From Paramecium pentaurelia (lineage: Eukaryota; Ciliophora; Oligohymenophorea; Peniculida; Parameciidae): DNA of 64,000 nucleotides. Of this stretch, positions 1 to 11,710 are shown in pieces (positions within the stretch are counted from its first letter, which is position 1; the number at the start of each line of letters is the position of its first letter). The notes beneath the pieces were generated by a model. It was not told the DNA's origin and did no database searches. It worked only from the letters and a program-made list of their open reading frames with translations. The translations under genes and the position numbers were made by a program. Where the stretch lies: assembly GCA_905183005.1 (NCBI GenBank), contig CAJJDO010000040.1, positions 62,001-126,000 of the forward strand, given 5' to 3'.

Positions 1-807
1 TCTATATATCTAGGATAAAGTATAACTATTTCTAAAGTTTCATTCTCAATATTAATAAAAACAGATTAAAGATTGATATTTCCATGATAAATGTTTCTTT
101 TTTAATACTTCTATAAATTTTGTAAGATCATATATATAATTGATACGAAAGGAATCTCTCTAAAATCAAATCCATTCAATAATAAATTCTCTAATGATTG
201 AAGTTTCATCTTTTCACCAAGAATATAATACTTATAATTGTCCTCATATAGTTTTGGGGACCAAGGATTAGTTTTTAAAGTTTGCATTATAGTAATTGAA
301 TTGTGAAATATTTAGAATTCTTTGGGATCCTTTAATAATTTTTTTTCATAAACTTAAGTGCAATGTTCCTCACTATTATTCTAATATACTAATTAATCAT
401 ACTTTGATAGCTTAAGATATGGGTAGACAATTTCTTTGTAATAATTAGTACTTTCCAAAAAAGTTCTTGTTTATACAAAATCTTTTCAGTTAAACTTAAA
501 TTCTCTTCATTTGTTATTCATTATTTGCTATAATAAATTCCTTTCCATAATTATTTAGTAAGATGATCACATAAAGTCCATCGCAATTCTTTGTCTTTGT
601 TAATTTAATTTCATGATAACATCTGCTTAATTCAAAATATAAACTCTTTATGACAATAACATTATCATATATATAAATTTCCTCCAACTCAAATTCTTTA
701 CTCTTATGTTAATAGATAGACACTTTTTCCTTAATTATTTCTTACTAACATAATTTTTCAATTAGTGTTTCCTACTTTGATCTAAATAAACTGTTTGTTT
801 CGTGCAT
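1..807 (-). CDS. Protein kinase-like protein with degenerate catalytic loop (3' part outside window)
   Basis: Reading from an ATG at 807 gives a basic N-terminus and then a stretch rich in beta-strand-like sequence (SKEFELEEIYIYDNVIVI, FELSRCYHEIKL, GLYVIILLNNYGKEFIIANN) that looks like a PH-type domain, as in some ciliate kinases. A kinase N-lobe-like region follows (EEHCTQVYEKKLLKDPKEF) and then, near 60-90, a catalytic-loop equivalent YHGNINLQSVFI. The HRD aspartate and the usual Lys and Asn of the loop are absent, so I infer a pseudokinase. At least one intron near 450-520 is needed but its borders are not resolved. The gene runs off the left edge, so the DFG motif cannot be seen. Family assignment is moderate; inactivity is inference. 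Confidence 0.6.
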
Positions 808-1617
808 TTTTAGTTCATCAATCAGCTATTAATAGTGATATTAAATTTACATATTAAAATTATTGAGAATTTCCTATTAACTTTATGGAAATACCTATTT
901 CATTATCAATTTATATAAAATCTAAAAAAAAACAAGCTAACCATTATTAGAAATACCAAAAAAATATGATAGTATGATTAAATGTTTTAATTTTTAATAT
1001 CGATCTTAATAAATTATTTTTAATTCATTGTCAAATTTTTTAATTTATTTAATTCAACCTTCCAATACTCTAACATTCTTAGATAAAATATCAGATCTTA
1101 AGTATTACATTTTATGAAAATACTTATATTGATATAGGAGTATAAATTAAACAGTCAAAATTAGAAAATTCAATTTATAATATCTCAAACTTCTCTTATA
1201 ATTGTTATCATTATCTTAAAAATTATAATGATTAATCTATTTTATTTTAATACATCGCTCTATTTAGATTATTGTTTTCTAAATTATTTCCAAAAAGTAT
1301 TACTCATTTAATATATATTTTAATTAGATTATACTAAACAATCAAATTAAATTATATATAAAGATTTATTAAGAGTAGTTCAATTTTATTTATTGATTAT
1401 TCTATAATCTCTTTTTTTATAAGATAGAATATATACATATTCTAATAGCAAAAGAATTAAAAAATTAACAATAGAATTAGTATATCTATAAGAACTTAAA
1501 ATAAATAAATTGAAATAAAACAATTAAACTTAATTTTAGGTTTAAAATAAAATTCTTAATAATAAAAATAGTGTTTAGAATTATAATTGTTTAATTAAAA
1601 TATAAATTATTTACTAA
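808..1617. other. AT-rich intergenic region
   Basis: This is a divergent intergenic space between the kinase-like gene (start 807, minus) and BRCA2 (start 1618, plus). I see no convincing coding frame, RNA gene or repeat. It is one of the longer gaps in the left half. Confidence 0.5.
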
Positions 1618-3358
1618 ATGATTAGTGGGTTTTAAACAGGAAAAAATTAAAAAATTTAGTTAGTTGAAAATGAAAAATGCAAAAAGATAATAATCTAATT
1701 TGAAGATCTATCAGAAGATGAAGAAGAAATAAAAAATTCAGAAAATTAACCAACAAAATAGGATTTGAATTTACTTAATTCACTTACTAAGGAAGCCATT
1801 AAAATTAACAATTAACTTTATCATCCTAGTAAATTTGCAGAACAAGAATTTAAATTTTTGAGTAAAACACCTAGAGATTCACTTTCAGAAAAGAAAATCT
1901 CATTTTAAACTGTAATTATGGGAGATGAAATATAAAAAGAAATTATTACACCAATTAAAAATAAAGAGTCAAATAATAATGAGATTTTTTAAATGAATGC
2001 CATATTACTTTCAAAAATTAGCAAATTACCGAAATGTTTAATTGGAGAAAGATTTTATGAATTATCAAAATAATTTATGAAAAATTCTATATTGAAATTA
2101 AGTTCATTTTGTAGATCACCAAAAATACCCTAAAATTTAGATTGGTAATTAATTAAGGAATATTTTAAGTAATATGATGTTGAAATTAATTGGCTTTTTC
2201 AATAAGCTAAATTAATATTTTGGAAATTATAGTCAAAAAATAACTATACAGATTAAAAGCTACTTTTAGAATTAGAATATCGTTATTTTATTTAATATAG
2301 ATTATAAAGTAGAACAATAATTCAAGAAATATGGACAAATGATTAATCATTAAGTCAACATATGATATTATTAGTAGTAGCTATGGAATAATGTTAAGAT
2401 AGAATGATTTTAGAATTATCAGATGGATGGTATTCATTATTTTATATTTTTGAATAAAGTTATGAATAGATATACAATAAGATCAAAATTGGGCAAAAAT
2501 TGCATGTAACAAATTTAAAAGAATATCCTATAATATTTAATACTTCTAATGTATAGTTATAGTATCATCTAGGTTAAAATAATAACATAATATCCTTTTA
2601 CTAAATTGTTGGTTACAACTAAAATTAATTCTATTAAAAAAGCTAAAATAAATTCAAAATTAGGAAGATAATAATAAAAATATTTTATAAGATCAATCAA
2701 AAGTTTGAGAAATGGAACCATCCCATGTATTGATGTCTTTATAGTGTCAAAATCTTACCTTATTAATGTAAATCAAAAAAATTAAAGAAAAGCTTTATTG
2801 TTCAATTCAGAAACTGAAAATGAAGAAGAAATGAAATAGCTTAGAAATTCTAATTTATGTTTTTGGATTACAGTTATGGATAGTTTAAATTACTTTAATG
2901 AAAGATAATGTTAAATAACAGAATTTAAAGATATTATTGTTTACATCAATGACCCATTATAATACGAAACTATATGTGTTGGATAAAGAGTTTAAATTAT
3001 AAATGCAATCTAATTCAATAAAGAAATAAGTTTAAAATTAACTAAATCATCAGGATTTTAATATGAATTATAACAATATTAAGATTATTTCAATAAATTG
3101 TAATTAATAAATAATAAATATGAAATGGAGATTAAAGTAAATAATCACACTAAACTTGAATTATTAGATGTAATTGAAGGCATCAATGATTAAAATTAAA
3201 ATATTAAAATAGAAATATAAAATAATTTTTTTGGTGATATTTTAAAACATCAATAAATGAAAATGTTGAAAATTACTTAATTAAATAAAATTAATAATGA
3301 GAGATTTCAAACTACATAAATGAGTAAATTGATAAATATTATTAATTATAATAAATGA
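1618..3358 (+). CDS. BRCA2: BRCA2-family recombination mediator, compact form
   Basis: The protein of about 565 residues starts MISGFQTGKNQKIQ, which resembles one BRC repeat (the FxTA-GK-I core that binds RAD51). After an acidic linker comes the BRCA2 helical domain (WLFQQAKLIFWKLQSK, LLLELEYRYFIQYRLQSRT), then OB1 with ELSDGWYSLFYIFEQ and KIKIGQKLHV, then GTIPCIDVFIVSKSYL, which matches the OB1 end, and OB2 (CFWITVMDSLNYFNE). One intron near 2600-2650 restores the frame; either a 31-nt intron ending AAG or a 52-nt one ending TAG fits. BRCA2 loads RAD51 on resected DNA; in ciliates this would serve meiosis and possibly genome rearrangement. The length is far below the roughly 3,400 residues of the human protein, but short BRCA2 proteins are known in protists. 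Confidence 0.88.
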
Positions 3359-3737
3359 ATAAATAGTTATTGAAATACCATTCAATTTTTATGATTAATA
3401 ATCTTATATTTTAATATATAATAGTCTAAAAAAGATTTATTATTAAATTATATATATAAGAAAATTTGGTAGTAAAAACAGAAATAAAAACAAGATTGGT
3501 AGACATAGTATGGTTATTGATAATGTAAATCTATATATACAAAAATATATTTTAAATACTAAGAGTCTTTTATCAAAAGGATGATAGATAAATCTTATTA
3601 GTAAAATAGGCATATTGAAAAATAATTAAAAAAATTAATGGTTTTATATATATAATTATCTAAAGTTTTCTCATAATATTAGTTATAAATAATTGATATA
3701 ATAATTACAACAATATTATGATTTTTTAATAAATATA
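3359..3737. other. Convergent intergenic region
   Basis: This AT-rich spacer lies between the 3' ends of BRCA2 and the PIKfyve gene. No coding frame or RNA gene was recognised. Confidence 0.5.
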
Positions 3738-5903
3738 TCATAGTGATGAGTATATTCCCATAAAGTATTATTTCATTTTTTTATTAAATCTAAGTTTGTA
3801 TTCTGCTGGTTTGACAATTGTTGGTTATTCCATTCCTAAATTCATAGCAGTTTTCAATCTAAATTTATATGTAAAATATACTTAGTTTCCATTTTTTTCA
3901 TAAAATCATAACATTATAAATAATCTATGATTGATATTTTTATCAAATGATTTTATTTATCTATTATTAATAATAATGAGTAATCAACGACAGCAACTTC
4001 AAGTAAAAACTAAGAATCAGATTCAAGTGCAATTTCTAAGAAGTTGAAATCTTATTCTTACACAGGCAAAGGTTCACCATTCCTATCTATAATATAATTA
4101 GTATCTAAAAGAGTTTTTAGATTTTTACGATTCCATCTTTTAGCATTACTACCTTTAAGATCATAAACAGTTAATTCACCATCCATACCCCAAAATAAAT
4201 TTTCCATAGCAATGAAATATGTAGTTCCTCTAGAATTCTTAATTGTAAACATTCCATAAATTTTATTTAAAACTGAAGGTTTTTAATCATAAATGTTAGA
4301 ATAAAGATGTTCAAAGTATTTTGGAGCAAAGGATTCAAACATACTAAATTCAGATTCTTTAACACCTTTGAAAATAAATAAATTATCAGATGATTTATAA
4401 AATGTTGAACCACTTTTACCACCTGCAGAATTCCAATTAGAACAACTTGCAATTGATTTAATAAACTGTTTGATATTAATTCCATTTAACATTCTAAAAC
4501 ATTCAAATTATTTTGGATAATATAACTAGATTATAATAGATTTGGATGGTTTTCTAGGAGACTCTGCTGTTGATTAAATAATAGTTTGTTCTTCCTCATC
4601 TATATCTTATAAATTATTTAAACTAGTTTTCTTTAGTAATGTAGTAATTTTACTTAATTTTATTTAAAATTCTTCTATTAATGCAAATCTTGATTATTCT
4701 TTTAATATTTTTGCAGCTTCAATTTCTAAATCTTTTTATAAAGATTAATCTTAAATCTTTTCCCAAAATTCAGTAAATCTATATTTATTTTCATATAAAT
4801 CATAATATTTAGGATGATTTAAAGCAGCTGCAATTAATCCAATATCATTTTAATTATAAATTGGAATGTATTCAAAAAATGATTTTATTTAAAAATTACT
4901 TTAATCATAATTTATAGCTGATTTTGGCCATTGTTCAAAAAATGATTTGACATCATTATCTAATGGTTTTTCTAACCCTAATTCTGATTATTCATCTTAT
5001 TAGTTTAAACTTTCTTAATAAGGAGATTCTGGTGATTGTGTATATTGTTATGGGGGTAATTATTAAATTGGAAAAAAGTTTTCATTATTATTATTTTAGA
5101 TAATTGTTGTACCTTCTTTTAGAGTTTTTCTAAAAGGATTTTTAATAGAAGGTCCACTTTCGCTTGTTAAAAATGAGAATTAGGATGTTTTCTATTTAGA
5201 AATTGAGGATTCATTTTTTATTTTTGAAATCCTTAATTGATCATTAATTTCTAATTAATATAAACGTTAGTAGAGTTACATACTCTCTTATTCTAATGCA
5301 ATGAAATCAGGAAAAGTTGATTATGTTAATCTTTCAATAAAATTCCCAATTAAAGTTAAAGAACCTTCTTGAATTTGACTAATTTAAGTAAGATCTCTAT
5401 CAAAACTTAAATTTGAAAAGTTTTATGTTGATATTGTCATCATCTAACTATTCCTAGTACTTTTATCTTTATTTAAAATTAATTATTATAACTATTATAG
5501 ATAGCAAATTAAAGTATCTTTTCTTTTATCTATTTCTTCTTTATCTTATTTTTCTATATGTTATTTTACTTCTTAACAATTAAATTAAAAATGTTTAATC
5601 CTATAAATATCAAATAAATTAGTAAATAATTTGATTTAAAAATCATTACATTCAAATACTCTTTCAGTTTAACTATGATTACAAACATCTAATTAATCTA
5701 TTTATTCATTTAATTCTCCTTCAAATGTAAGCCAATTTGTCTTTTATGATTTTTTCAATCTTAATGCATTTTTTATGAGATATTGTATTAATTTAAAAAA
5801 TGAGAATTCTAAATGATTCTTTTCTAATTTAAAAGATTTTGTTAATTATTTATCACAATTAGTATTAAGACACTTAATATAAGTGATAATATTTAAGTCC
5901 ATC

Positions 5904-5960
<57 letters not shown>

Positions 5961-8190
5961 ATTTTGTGATCATCATCTACTATTATAGTATCACATTATG
6001 TAGATATCTCATCATTAACAGATTATAATTATAGAAAACTTGATTCTTTCTTAATTTCTTTATTTAAATTAATACTAGCTTTAACTTATAAATTTTATTA
6101 TTTTTTCTTTTCTACAACACATCTAACAAATGCTCCTGGTCCATATCTTATTGAAACATGATTGATCATTTTTGTTTAACATTTTTCACATTTCACATTA
6201 GATTATATAGCTTTAGCACTAATATATTTCCCTAAACTAAAAACATCATTTTCATTTTCTTCATTAACAAAAAAATTAAAAACTTCTTTTTAAAATTAAC
6301 AAAATTAACTAAAATATGGAATTTTCTTATAATTAATATTTTTTATGTTTTATTTAATATAGTTTTCTAAACTCTAGTCACTGATATTAATGATATAATA
6401 TTTACTTATTTTTTTTTTGAATATCATGGATGGTGTTGATAACAGCTGGATGATATCTTACTTTGCAAAGCCTAATTCTTTCGTTTTCATAATCTGTCAT
6501 AAATTAAACTGAAAAATCTGATACTTCTCCACAAGTAATCATTGGGGACTTTTAATTATCACTCTATTTATATTTCTATTCTAAATCTAATTTTAATTTA
6601 TAATCTAATAAAATCATTTCAAATTCTAAAGACATCTAAAAGCATATACAACAAAGTTATTAAAAACATTTTTTTACATCAATCAATTCAGTTATTTTAG
6701 GTCCACTTAAAGTTATTTAAAATGAAGATGTTGATTAAGGTGTATGAATGAATAAAAAAGTTTTATCTTTGTTTTTCTTTTTTTCTAGATGTACTTCAAG
6801 TAAAGACTTATCTTTATCATCTAATCTACTATACAAACTAATATTTTATTTAATTGTCTCTGGATCACAATTTACATAAGATGCTGTATCTGCTTTGCCT
6901 ATACAATCTTTATCACAACATTTATTAAAAACATCTGCAGCTTTCTATATTCTAGCATTTACTGCTAATTCAACTTTTTAAAGTTTTTTTTAACTACAAT
7001 GGATAGAAACAGTGATATCCTTTTTTAAAAATTCATTTAATAATGTATTATTTATACCCTTTTCTATCAAAATGATATTTGGATTAAGAATATCTATTTA
7101 TTCTAAAGCTTATTATATATATTTATGTTAATTTTTAACTAAATTATTGAAATTTTGTATATCCAAATCAAGAGATCCACTAAGTAACAAAAACTATGGG
7201 GATTTATGATGAGTTTTCATACGTTTATGTGCTATATTTTTTCTAATTGTTACACCTTTTAAATATCGAGTAGCTGCATAATTAATAAAAGGAATTATTT
7301 AGATTTTGATAAATATTATTTTATTTTTTATTTCTTATTCTTATTAAATTTAGACACATTTTAAGTATTCAATTGAATTACGTATAAATTCAGACATTAT
7401 TCCTTACCAATTTTCTTTTATTCCATAAGCTAATGTTCTTCTTTCAACAAAATCTTCAATTGTGGAAATCATTCTCTCCTCTAATTTTTTTTACTTTTAT
7501 TCCATGTCATCTCCTATTGTTATTGTATCAGGAATTTGAATTTTATAAATCTATGATATTTGCTATGATTCAATTTTAATTTGAGGTACTAATTATAAAG
7601 TGGGAGGAGGAGATGTCTTTATATATCTAAACACAATATATACTTATTTTGCAGATTCTGGTAATTTCTCATCCATAACATTAAATGATTTAGAATGTCT
7701 TCTCATTTATTATGAATTAAGAATACTAAGAGAATTCTTATCTTCAATTATTTCTCCATTTTCTCTTAACTTTTTATTGATCTCATTATAGCAATCCTAA
7801 CACAGTCGCACCTTTATTATTCATCATAAAGAATCATACTTTGTTTTTTTTGATCTCCTAAAAGTTTTTAAAGTTAGTTTTATCCATAAAGAAATTTGAA
7901 CAACTGAAGTTCTATATACAAATCAATACCTATCACAAAATAAATCTCCACAATTTCTACAATGATGTTTTCTTCGAAATATCGCTTTAAAAGGAGTTTA
8001 GCATTTCTTACAAGCTTTAGCATCTTTATCTTATACCCACTTTTTAGTCTACAATAACTATTAGTTCTTCATTCCTATCTCTATTTACAATAAATAATAA
8101 AATTTTTAATTGAGACAATGTAAATCTTTTAACTTTTTATTTCTAATCGATGTACTTATTCATAACATAATCATCAATATATTATTTCAT
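3738..8190 (-). CDS. PIKFYVE: FYVE-chaperonin-PIP kinase, PIKfyve/Fab1 type
   Basis: It makes PI(3,5)P2 from PI3P on endolysosomal membranes. A FYVE zinc finger is near the N-terminus (7920-8060: WVQD, then RRKHHCRNCGDLFCDR). The CCT/TCP1-like chaperonin domain lies around 6880-7290 (GVTIRKNIAHKRM, LLLSGSLDLDIQNFNNL, ILIEKGINN). The C-terminal kinase spans about 3740-4500: GGKSGSTFYKSSDNLFIFKG, APKYFEHLYSN, YDLKGSNAKRWNRKN, ISIIDYLQCYDF and PTIVKPAEYKLRF before TGA. A 23-nt intron (GTA...TAG) in the last part restores METKLKTAMNLG. The Fab1 domain order is complete at roughly 1,450 residues. A run of 18 TAA plus one TAG at 5903-5959 encodes polyglutamine. Its start is 49 bp from the divergent TBC gene. 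Confidence 0.93.
5903..5959 (-). repeat. (TTA)18 microsatellite encoding polyglutamine
   Basis: On the coding (minus) strand this reads 18 TAA codons followed by TAG and then ATG GAC TTA of the PIKfyve frame, giving 19 glutamines. The frame is fixed by the flanking NTNCDKQ and KTNWLTF coding text. Confidence 0.85.
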
Positions 8191-8239
8191 TATATTAAAA
8201 TTCTTACTTTAACATTATTTTACAAATATTATTTTTTAT

Positions 8240-9389
8240 ATGGATAATTCTTAAAATTTGCTATCTCTCTTAGAAAATATTAATCATGATGTTGGATATG
8301 AGAAGATTCGAAAATATGGCAGAACAAATGGATTTCATAATATGTATATTTGCTTCAATGCTACTACAATAGATATTTTAGATAATAAATCTGGTCCAAA
8401 TTATTAGGAGTAGATTAACAATTACCATATTATGAAAGAGAAAAGTGTCTCTAACATGATTAGCTATTGAAAGATGTTAATCGATCATTAAATACTATAT
8501 CACAAGTCAAAAACTTTAAAGAAATGTATACATAATTTATTAAAATCTAGTGATCAATTAAGAAAATGTTTAATGGAAGTTTTAGACACCATATTCAGCT
8601 AACATCCTAATTATTCTTATTATCAAGGTTATCATGATATAGCTTCAATTTTTATTCTTGTCTTAGGAGTTGAATAAGGTTACATTGCAGCCACTTATGC
8701 AGCCTAAAATTTCTTCAAAGACTATTTAGATTAAGAATTATCTACTACAATCACTCCATAATATTTATTTATTAGAAATCTATTGTTAAGATATTCAAGA
8801 GATACTTCAAATATTAAACTCAGATAATTGATGTTAAATATTGAACATCCCACTTGTGTCATTCCATGGATTCTAACATGGTTCTCTCATTCATTAGACA
8901 ATATCAATGATATCTGTAGAATATGGGATTTCCTATTATGTTCTAAATAAAATACTATCTTATATCTTTGTGCTGCCTTTATTGCCATTCATCACTAAGT
9001 TTTAGATATGAGAAATGAAGATGATCTTATTGGAGAATTTTAAGAGTTTTTTTAAAATCTGAATAATAAAGAAAGAATCTAAGACCTTAAATTAGAATAA
9101 GTGTTGTAATTGACAAAAACTCTAGAAACTTAATATGGATTTGAACTTATTTGCGAATAAGAACATATTTAATTTTCTTAAAAGTTTTTTTATTAAACTT
9201 ATTATTAGCTCTATTGTTTATTAGCATAATTTCAAATCTTAATTACCATATTACAATTCCTTAGCTTAATTAGAAAAATCAATACCTAAAAAAGTATTCA
9301 ATTTCATCAACGACAAATAAGATATTATACTGAATTTAGGTGGAATTGCTTTAAGTTATCTTATACAATTTTATATAGTTAAAAATTGA
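8240..9389 (+). CDS. TBC1D20: TBC-domain Rab GTPase-activating protein, TBC1D20/Gyp8 type
   Basis: The protein of about 359 residues carries both catalytic fingers of TBC GAPs: the arginine in KDVNRS and the glutamine in YYQGYHDI. Other TBC text is TPQYLFIRNLLLRYSRDT, IEHPTCVIPWILTWFSHSL, RIWDFLLCSKQNTILYL and AFIAIHHQVLDM. A hydrophobic C-terminal segment (GGIALSYLIQFYI) before TGA fits the tail anchor of TBC1D20, a RAB1 GAP at the ER. Introns are 29 nt (GTATAT...AATAG), a short one near 8506-8521 and 25 nt near 9190; together they make the length divisible by three. It is divergent from PIKfyve with 49 bp between the ATGs. Confidence 0.88.
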
Positions 9390-9715
9390 TATTATGTATT
9401 AATATTATTATATATCTGTTAATGATTAAACAATTAATATCATCAATTATTGAATATGTAAAATTATAAGAAAATATTTCTTATTATCTTTAAAACTTTG
9501 AGTGAGAGATTTATTATAAAATTATTGCTAATATTTTAAAAGAAATAATTAAAATAGAACTTAATGTATTTTGAAATTTATAATAAAATTTAATCTTAAT
9601 CTTAAATATTGTAATTGATTAAATTATAATAAATCAATATAAATCATTTAAAAAAAGTTATATTTAATATTACTCATGTAAGTTATTAGAATAAAAGTCT
9701 TTTAAAAAAAATATA
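9390..9715. other. Intergenic region
   Basis: AT-rich sequence after the TBC gene; no supported gene or RNA was seen. Confidence 0.4.
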
Positions 9716-10162
9716 ATGGAATAGAACAATTATCAATAGATTTTATGTTAAATTAAAAGCTAATTATATTTAGTTAAAATAAAAAAATGTTATCATCTAT
9801 TTTATTTTAATAATAATAATATATAAATTAATGTAGTTTTGGATTGTATTTGTGATTCTCTCATACTCCAAATTTATTGTTCATTATATATTTAAATTAT
9901 ATCTAGCATTATAATGCCTAATATTTGTATAAAATTTATTTAATTTAGAGATGGAAATAAATAATTAAAAAGTGATTTCAGATTGCAATTGCTCAAAGGA
10001 ATATAATTGTTTGTGTGGAAATAAAGATGTAAAAGTTTTATCTTAAATAACATACTGTATGTAATCAAAAGTGGATAAGATAGATTAATATTTAAACTTA
10101 ATAATAAAGAAGAAGATATTAAGCAATAACTGAACAAGAAATCAATGTAAAAATATAAATGA
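9716..10162 (+). CDS. Hypothetical short open frame (weak)
   Basis: With the ciliate code the frame is open from ATG to TGA for 148 residues (MEQNNYQQILCQIKSQ...), with a more protein-like middle (LQLLKGIQLFVWKQRCKSF, LIFKLNNKEEDIKQQLNKK). With only TGA as stop in DNA this poor in G, frames of this size arise by chance, and no family is recognised. Downstream to 10321 is AT-rich with no supported gene. Keep it as a candidate only. Confidence 0.22.
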
Positions 10163-10321
10163 ATAAATATATCTAAATTTGTTGATAGAATTACTTGAAA
10201 AATACAATAATCATAAATACTTCAGAAAAATCAATAAAATTTGAGTAATTTAACAAATTTATAAGAAAATTATATAGCAAAATTAGATAAACTAAAAAAA
10301 GGAAATAAATAGAATATATTC

Positions 10322-11454
10322 TCATATTTTCTATTTTTTAATAGTTTTTCTAATTTTTAATGGCTATTTATTATTTTTAATTTACTAATTCTTAAAGTCT
10401 ATAAGAATACAAGACATATTATCTAATCCCCAAATAGTTTCTTCTGTCATTGATGGGGCTAAAATTTAATTCATTAAAGATTTTAATTTTTCTTCAGCTA
10501 AATATATTATTAAATAAAAGTTTACATGATTCCTTATTATTTTTAAAAATCTTTTGAGTGAGATTTTCACCTTAGTCGTTTAAACCTTCCCAAATTCCAT
10601 CACAAGCCATAAAAATCATTTAAATATTTTTAAAAACTCTAATTTCAGGAATAGCTATCACCATATCATCTTTATATTGATAATCACCAAATGCTCTAGA
10701 GAGTGAAAGAGACCCACAAACTCTTCCATCAGCTACAAAACCACCTGCTTAACAAATTCTTGATCTCTCTTTTGCATGATTAGGTTTATGATCGAAACTC
10801 ATAATAATAGCTTTTCCTTTTTAAATACCAACAGATCTTGAGTCGCCTATATTTGCACAATATATTGAATCTTTAGTTATTAAAATTATATTGGCAGTGG
10901 TACCACTCTCATCAATAATTGAAGATCCAATTAATTCTACAATTTTCTTTGGTGCCTATTTAGCTAATTCACTTAAATCAAAAATCTATTTATTGAAATT
11001 CTTTTTTTAATTCTTTATATTGTTAATCACTATTGATATTATTTAATTATACAATCTTCAACAGGCATTTAATATCTTTCTTCTACCAAAGCATTAAGAC
11101 CTTCTGATGTTATTAACCATTTATCAATATTAATAAATGATTCCATTAAACTTTCTTCATATTATTTATTTCTAAATTTGATATTTGATTCTAAAAAGCG
11201 CGGTAAATATTTGGAAACAACAGATGAAACTTCAAATCCTCCATGGCCATCTAATATTCCAAATAAATATTCTCCTGTAGATAGTTTTTCTTTTATTATT
11301 GCATCTTCCTTAATTAAAGATTAATATATTTAATTACCATTGTTTTTCTCCATCCTTACATTGAGGCACAAGTAAATGTAAAATTCTCACTGAATCCTTA
11401 TTCAATAGTGAATTTAGTTTTTGGTTTTGTTAAATATATATCATCAATACACAT
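10322..11454 (-). CDS. PP2C-family Ser/Thr phosphatase (PPM type)
   Basis: Splicing out introns of 29, 23 and 28 nt leaves exactly 351 codons. Metal-binding and structural PP2C motifs appear in order: MQGWRKTMEDAI, FGILDGHGGFEV, YCANIGDSRSVG, GGFVADGRVCGSLSLSRAFG, MIFMACDGIWE, and a final NMSCILIDF in place of the usual D-N-x-T/S segment. These are the Mn/Mg-dependent phosphatase residues, so it should be active. The first intron (11309-11337) joins ATG to GAA to give MEDA and ends AAG, not the more usual TAG. The substrate cannot be told from sequence. The upstream neighbour CDC14 starts at 11711 in the opposite direction. Confidence 0.9.
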
Positions 11455-11710
11455 TATTTTCAACTAAAATAAATGATTATATTAATATATCCTATTTTAC
11501 TATTTTTATTCAAATGAAATGTTAACCAAATATATCATATTCATATTAACTATTTAATTAAGTTTATACTAATAAATTAGAACAATATATACATTTCCAA
11601 TTATAATTTGTATTTAGTTATTGAATGGGACATAATAATTTATCATAGTCTAATTATGTATTATACTATAAAATTCAGATTATAAAAATATCATCAAAAT
11701 ATTATATTAT

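Noticed and set aside
4058..4492. Separate short minus-strand genes
   Set aside because: They are pieces of the PIKfyve kinase domain cut by TAA/TAG when read with the standard code.
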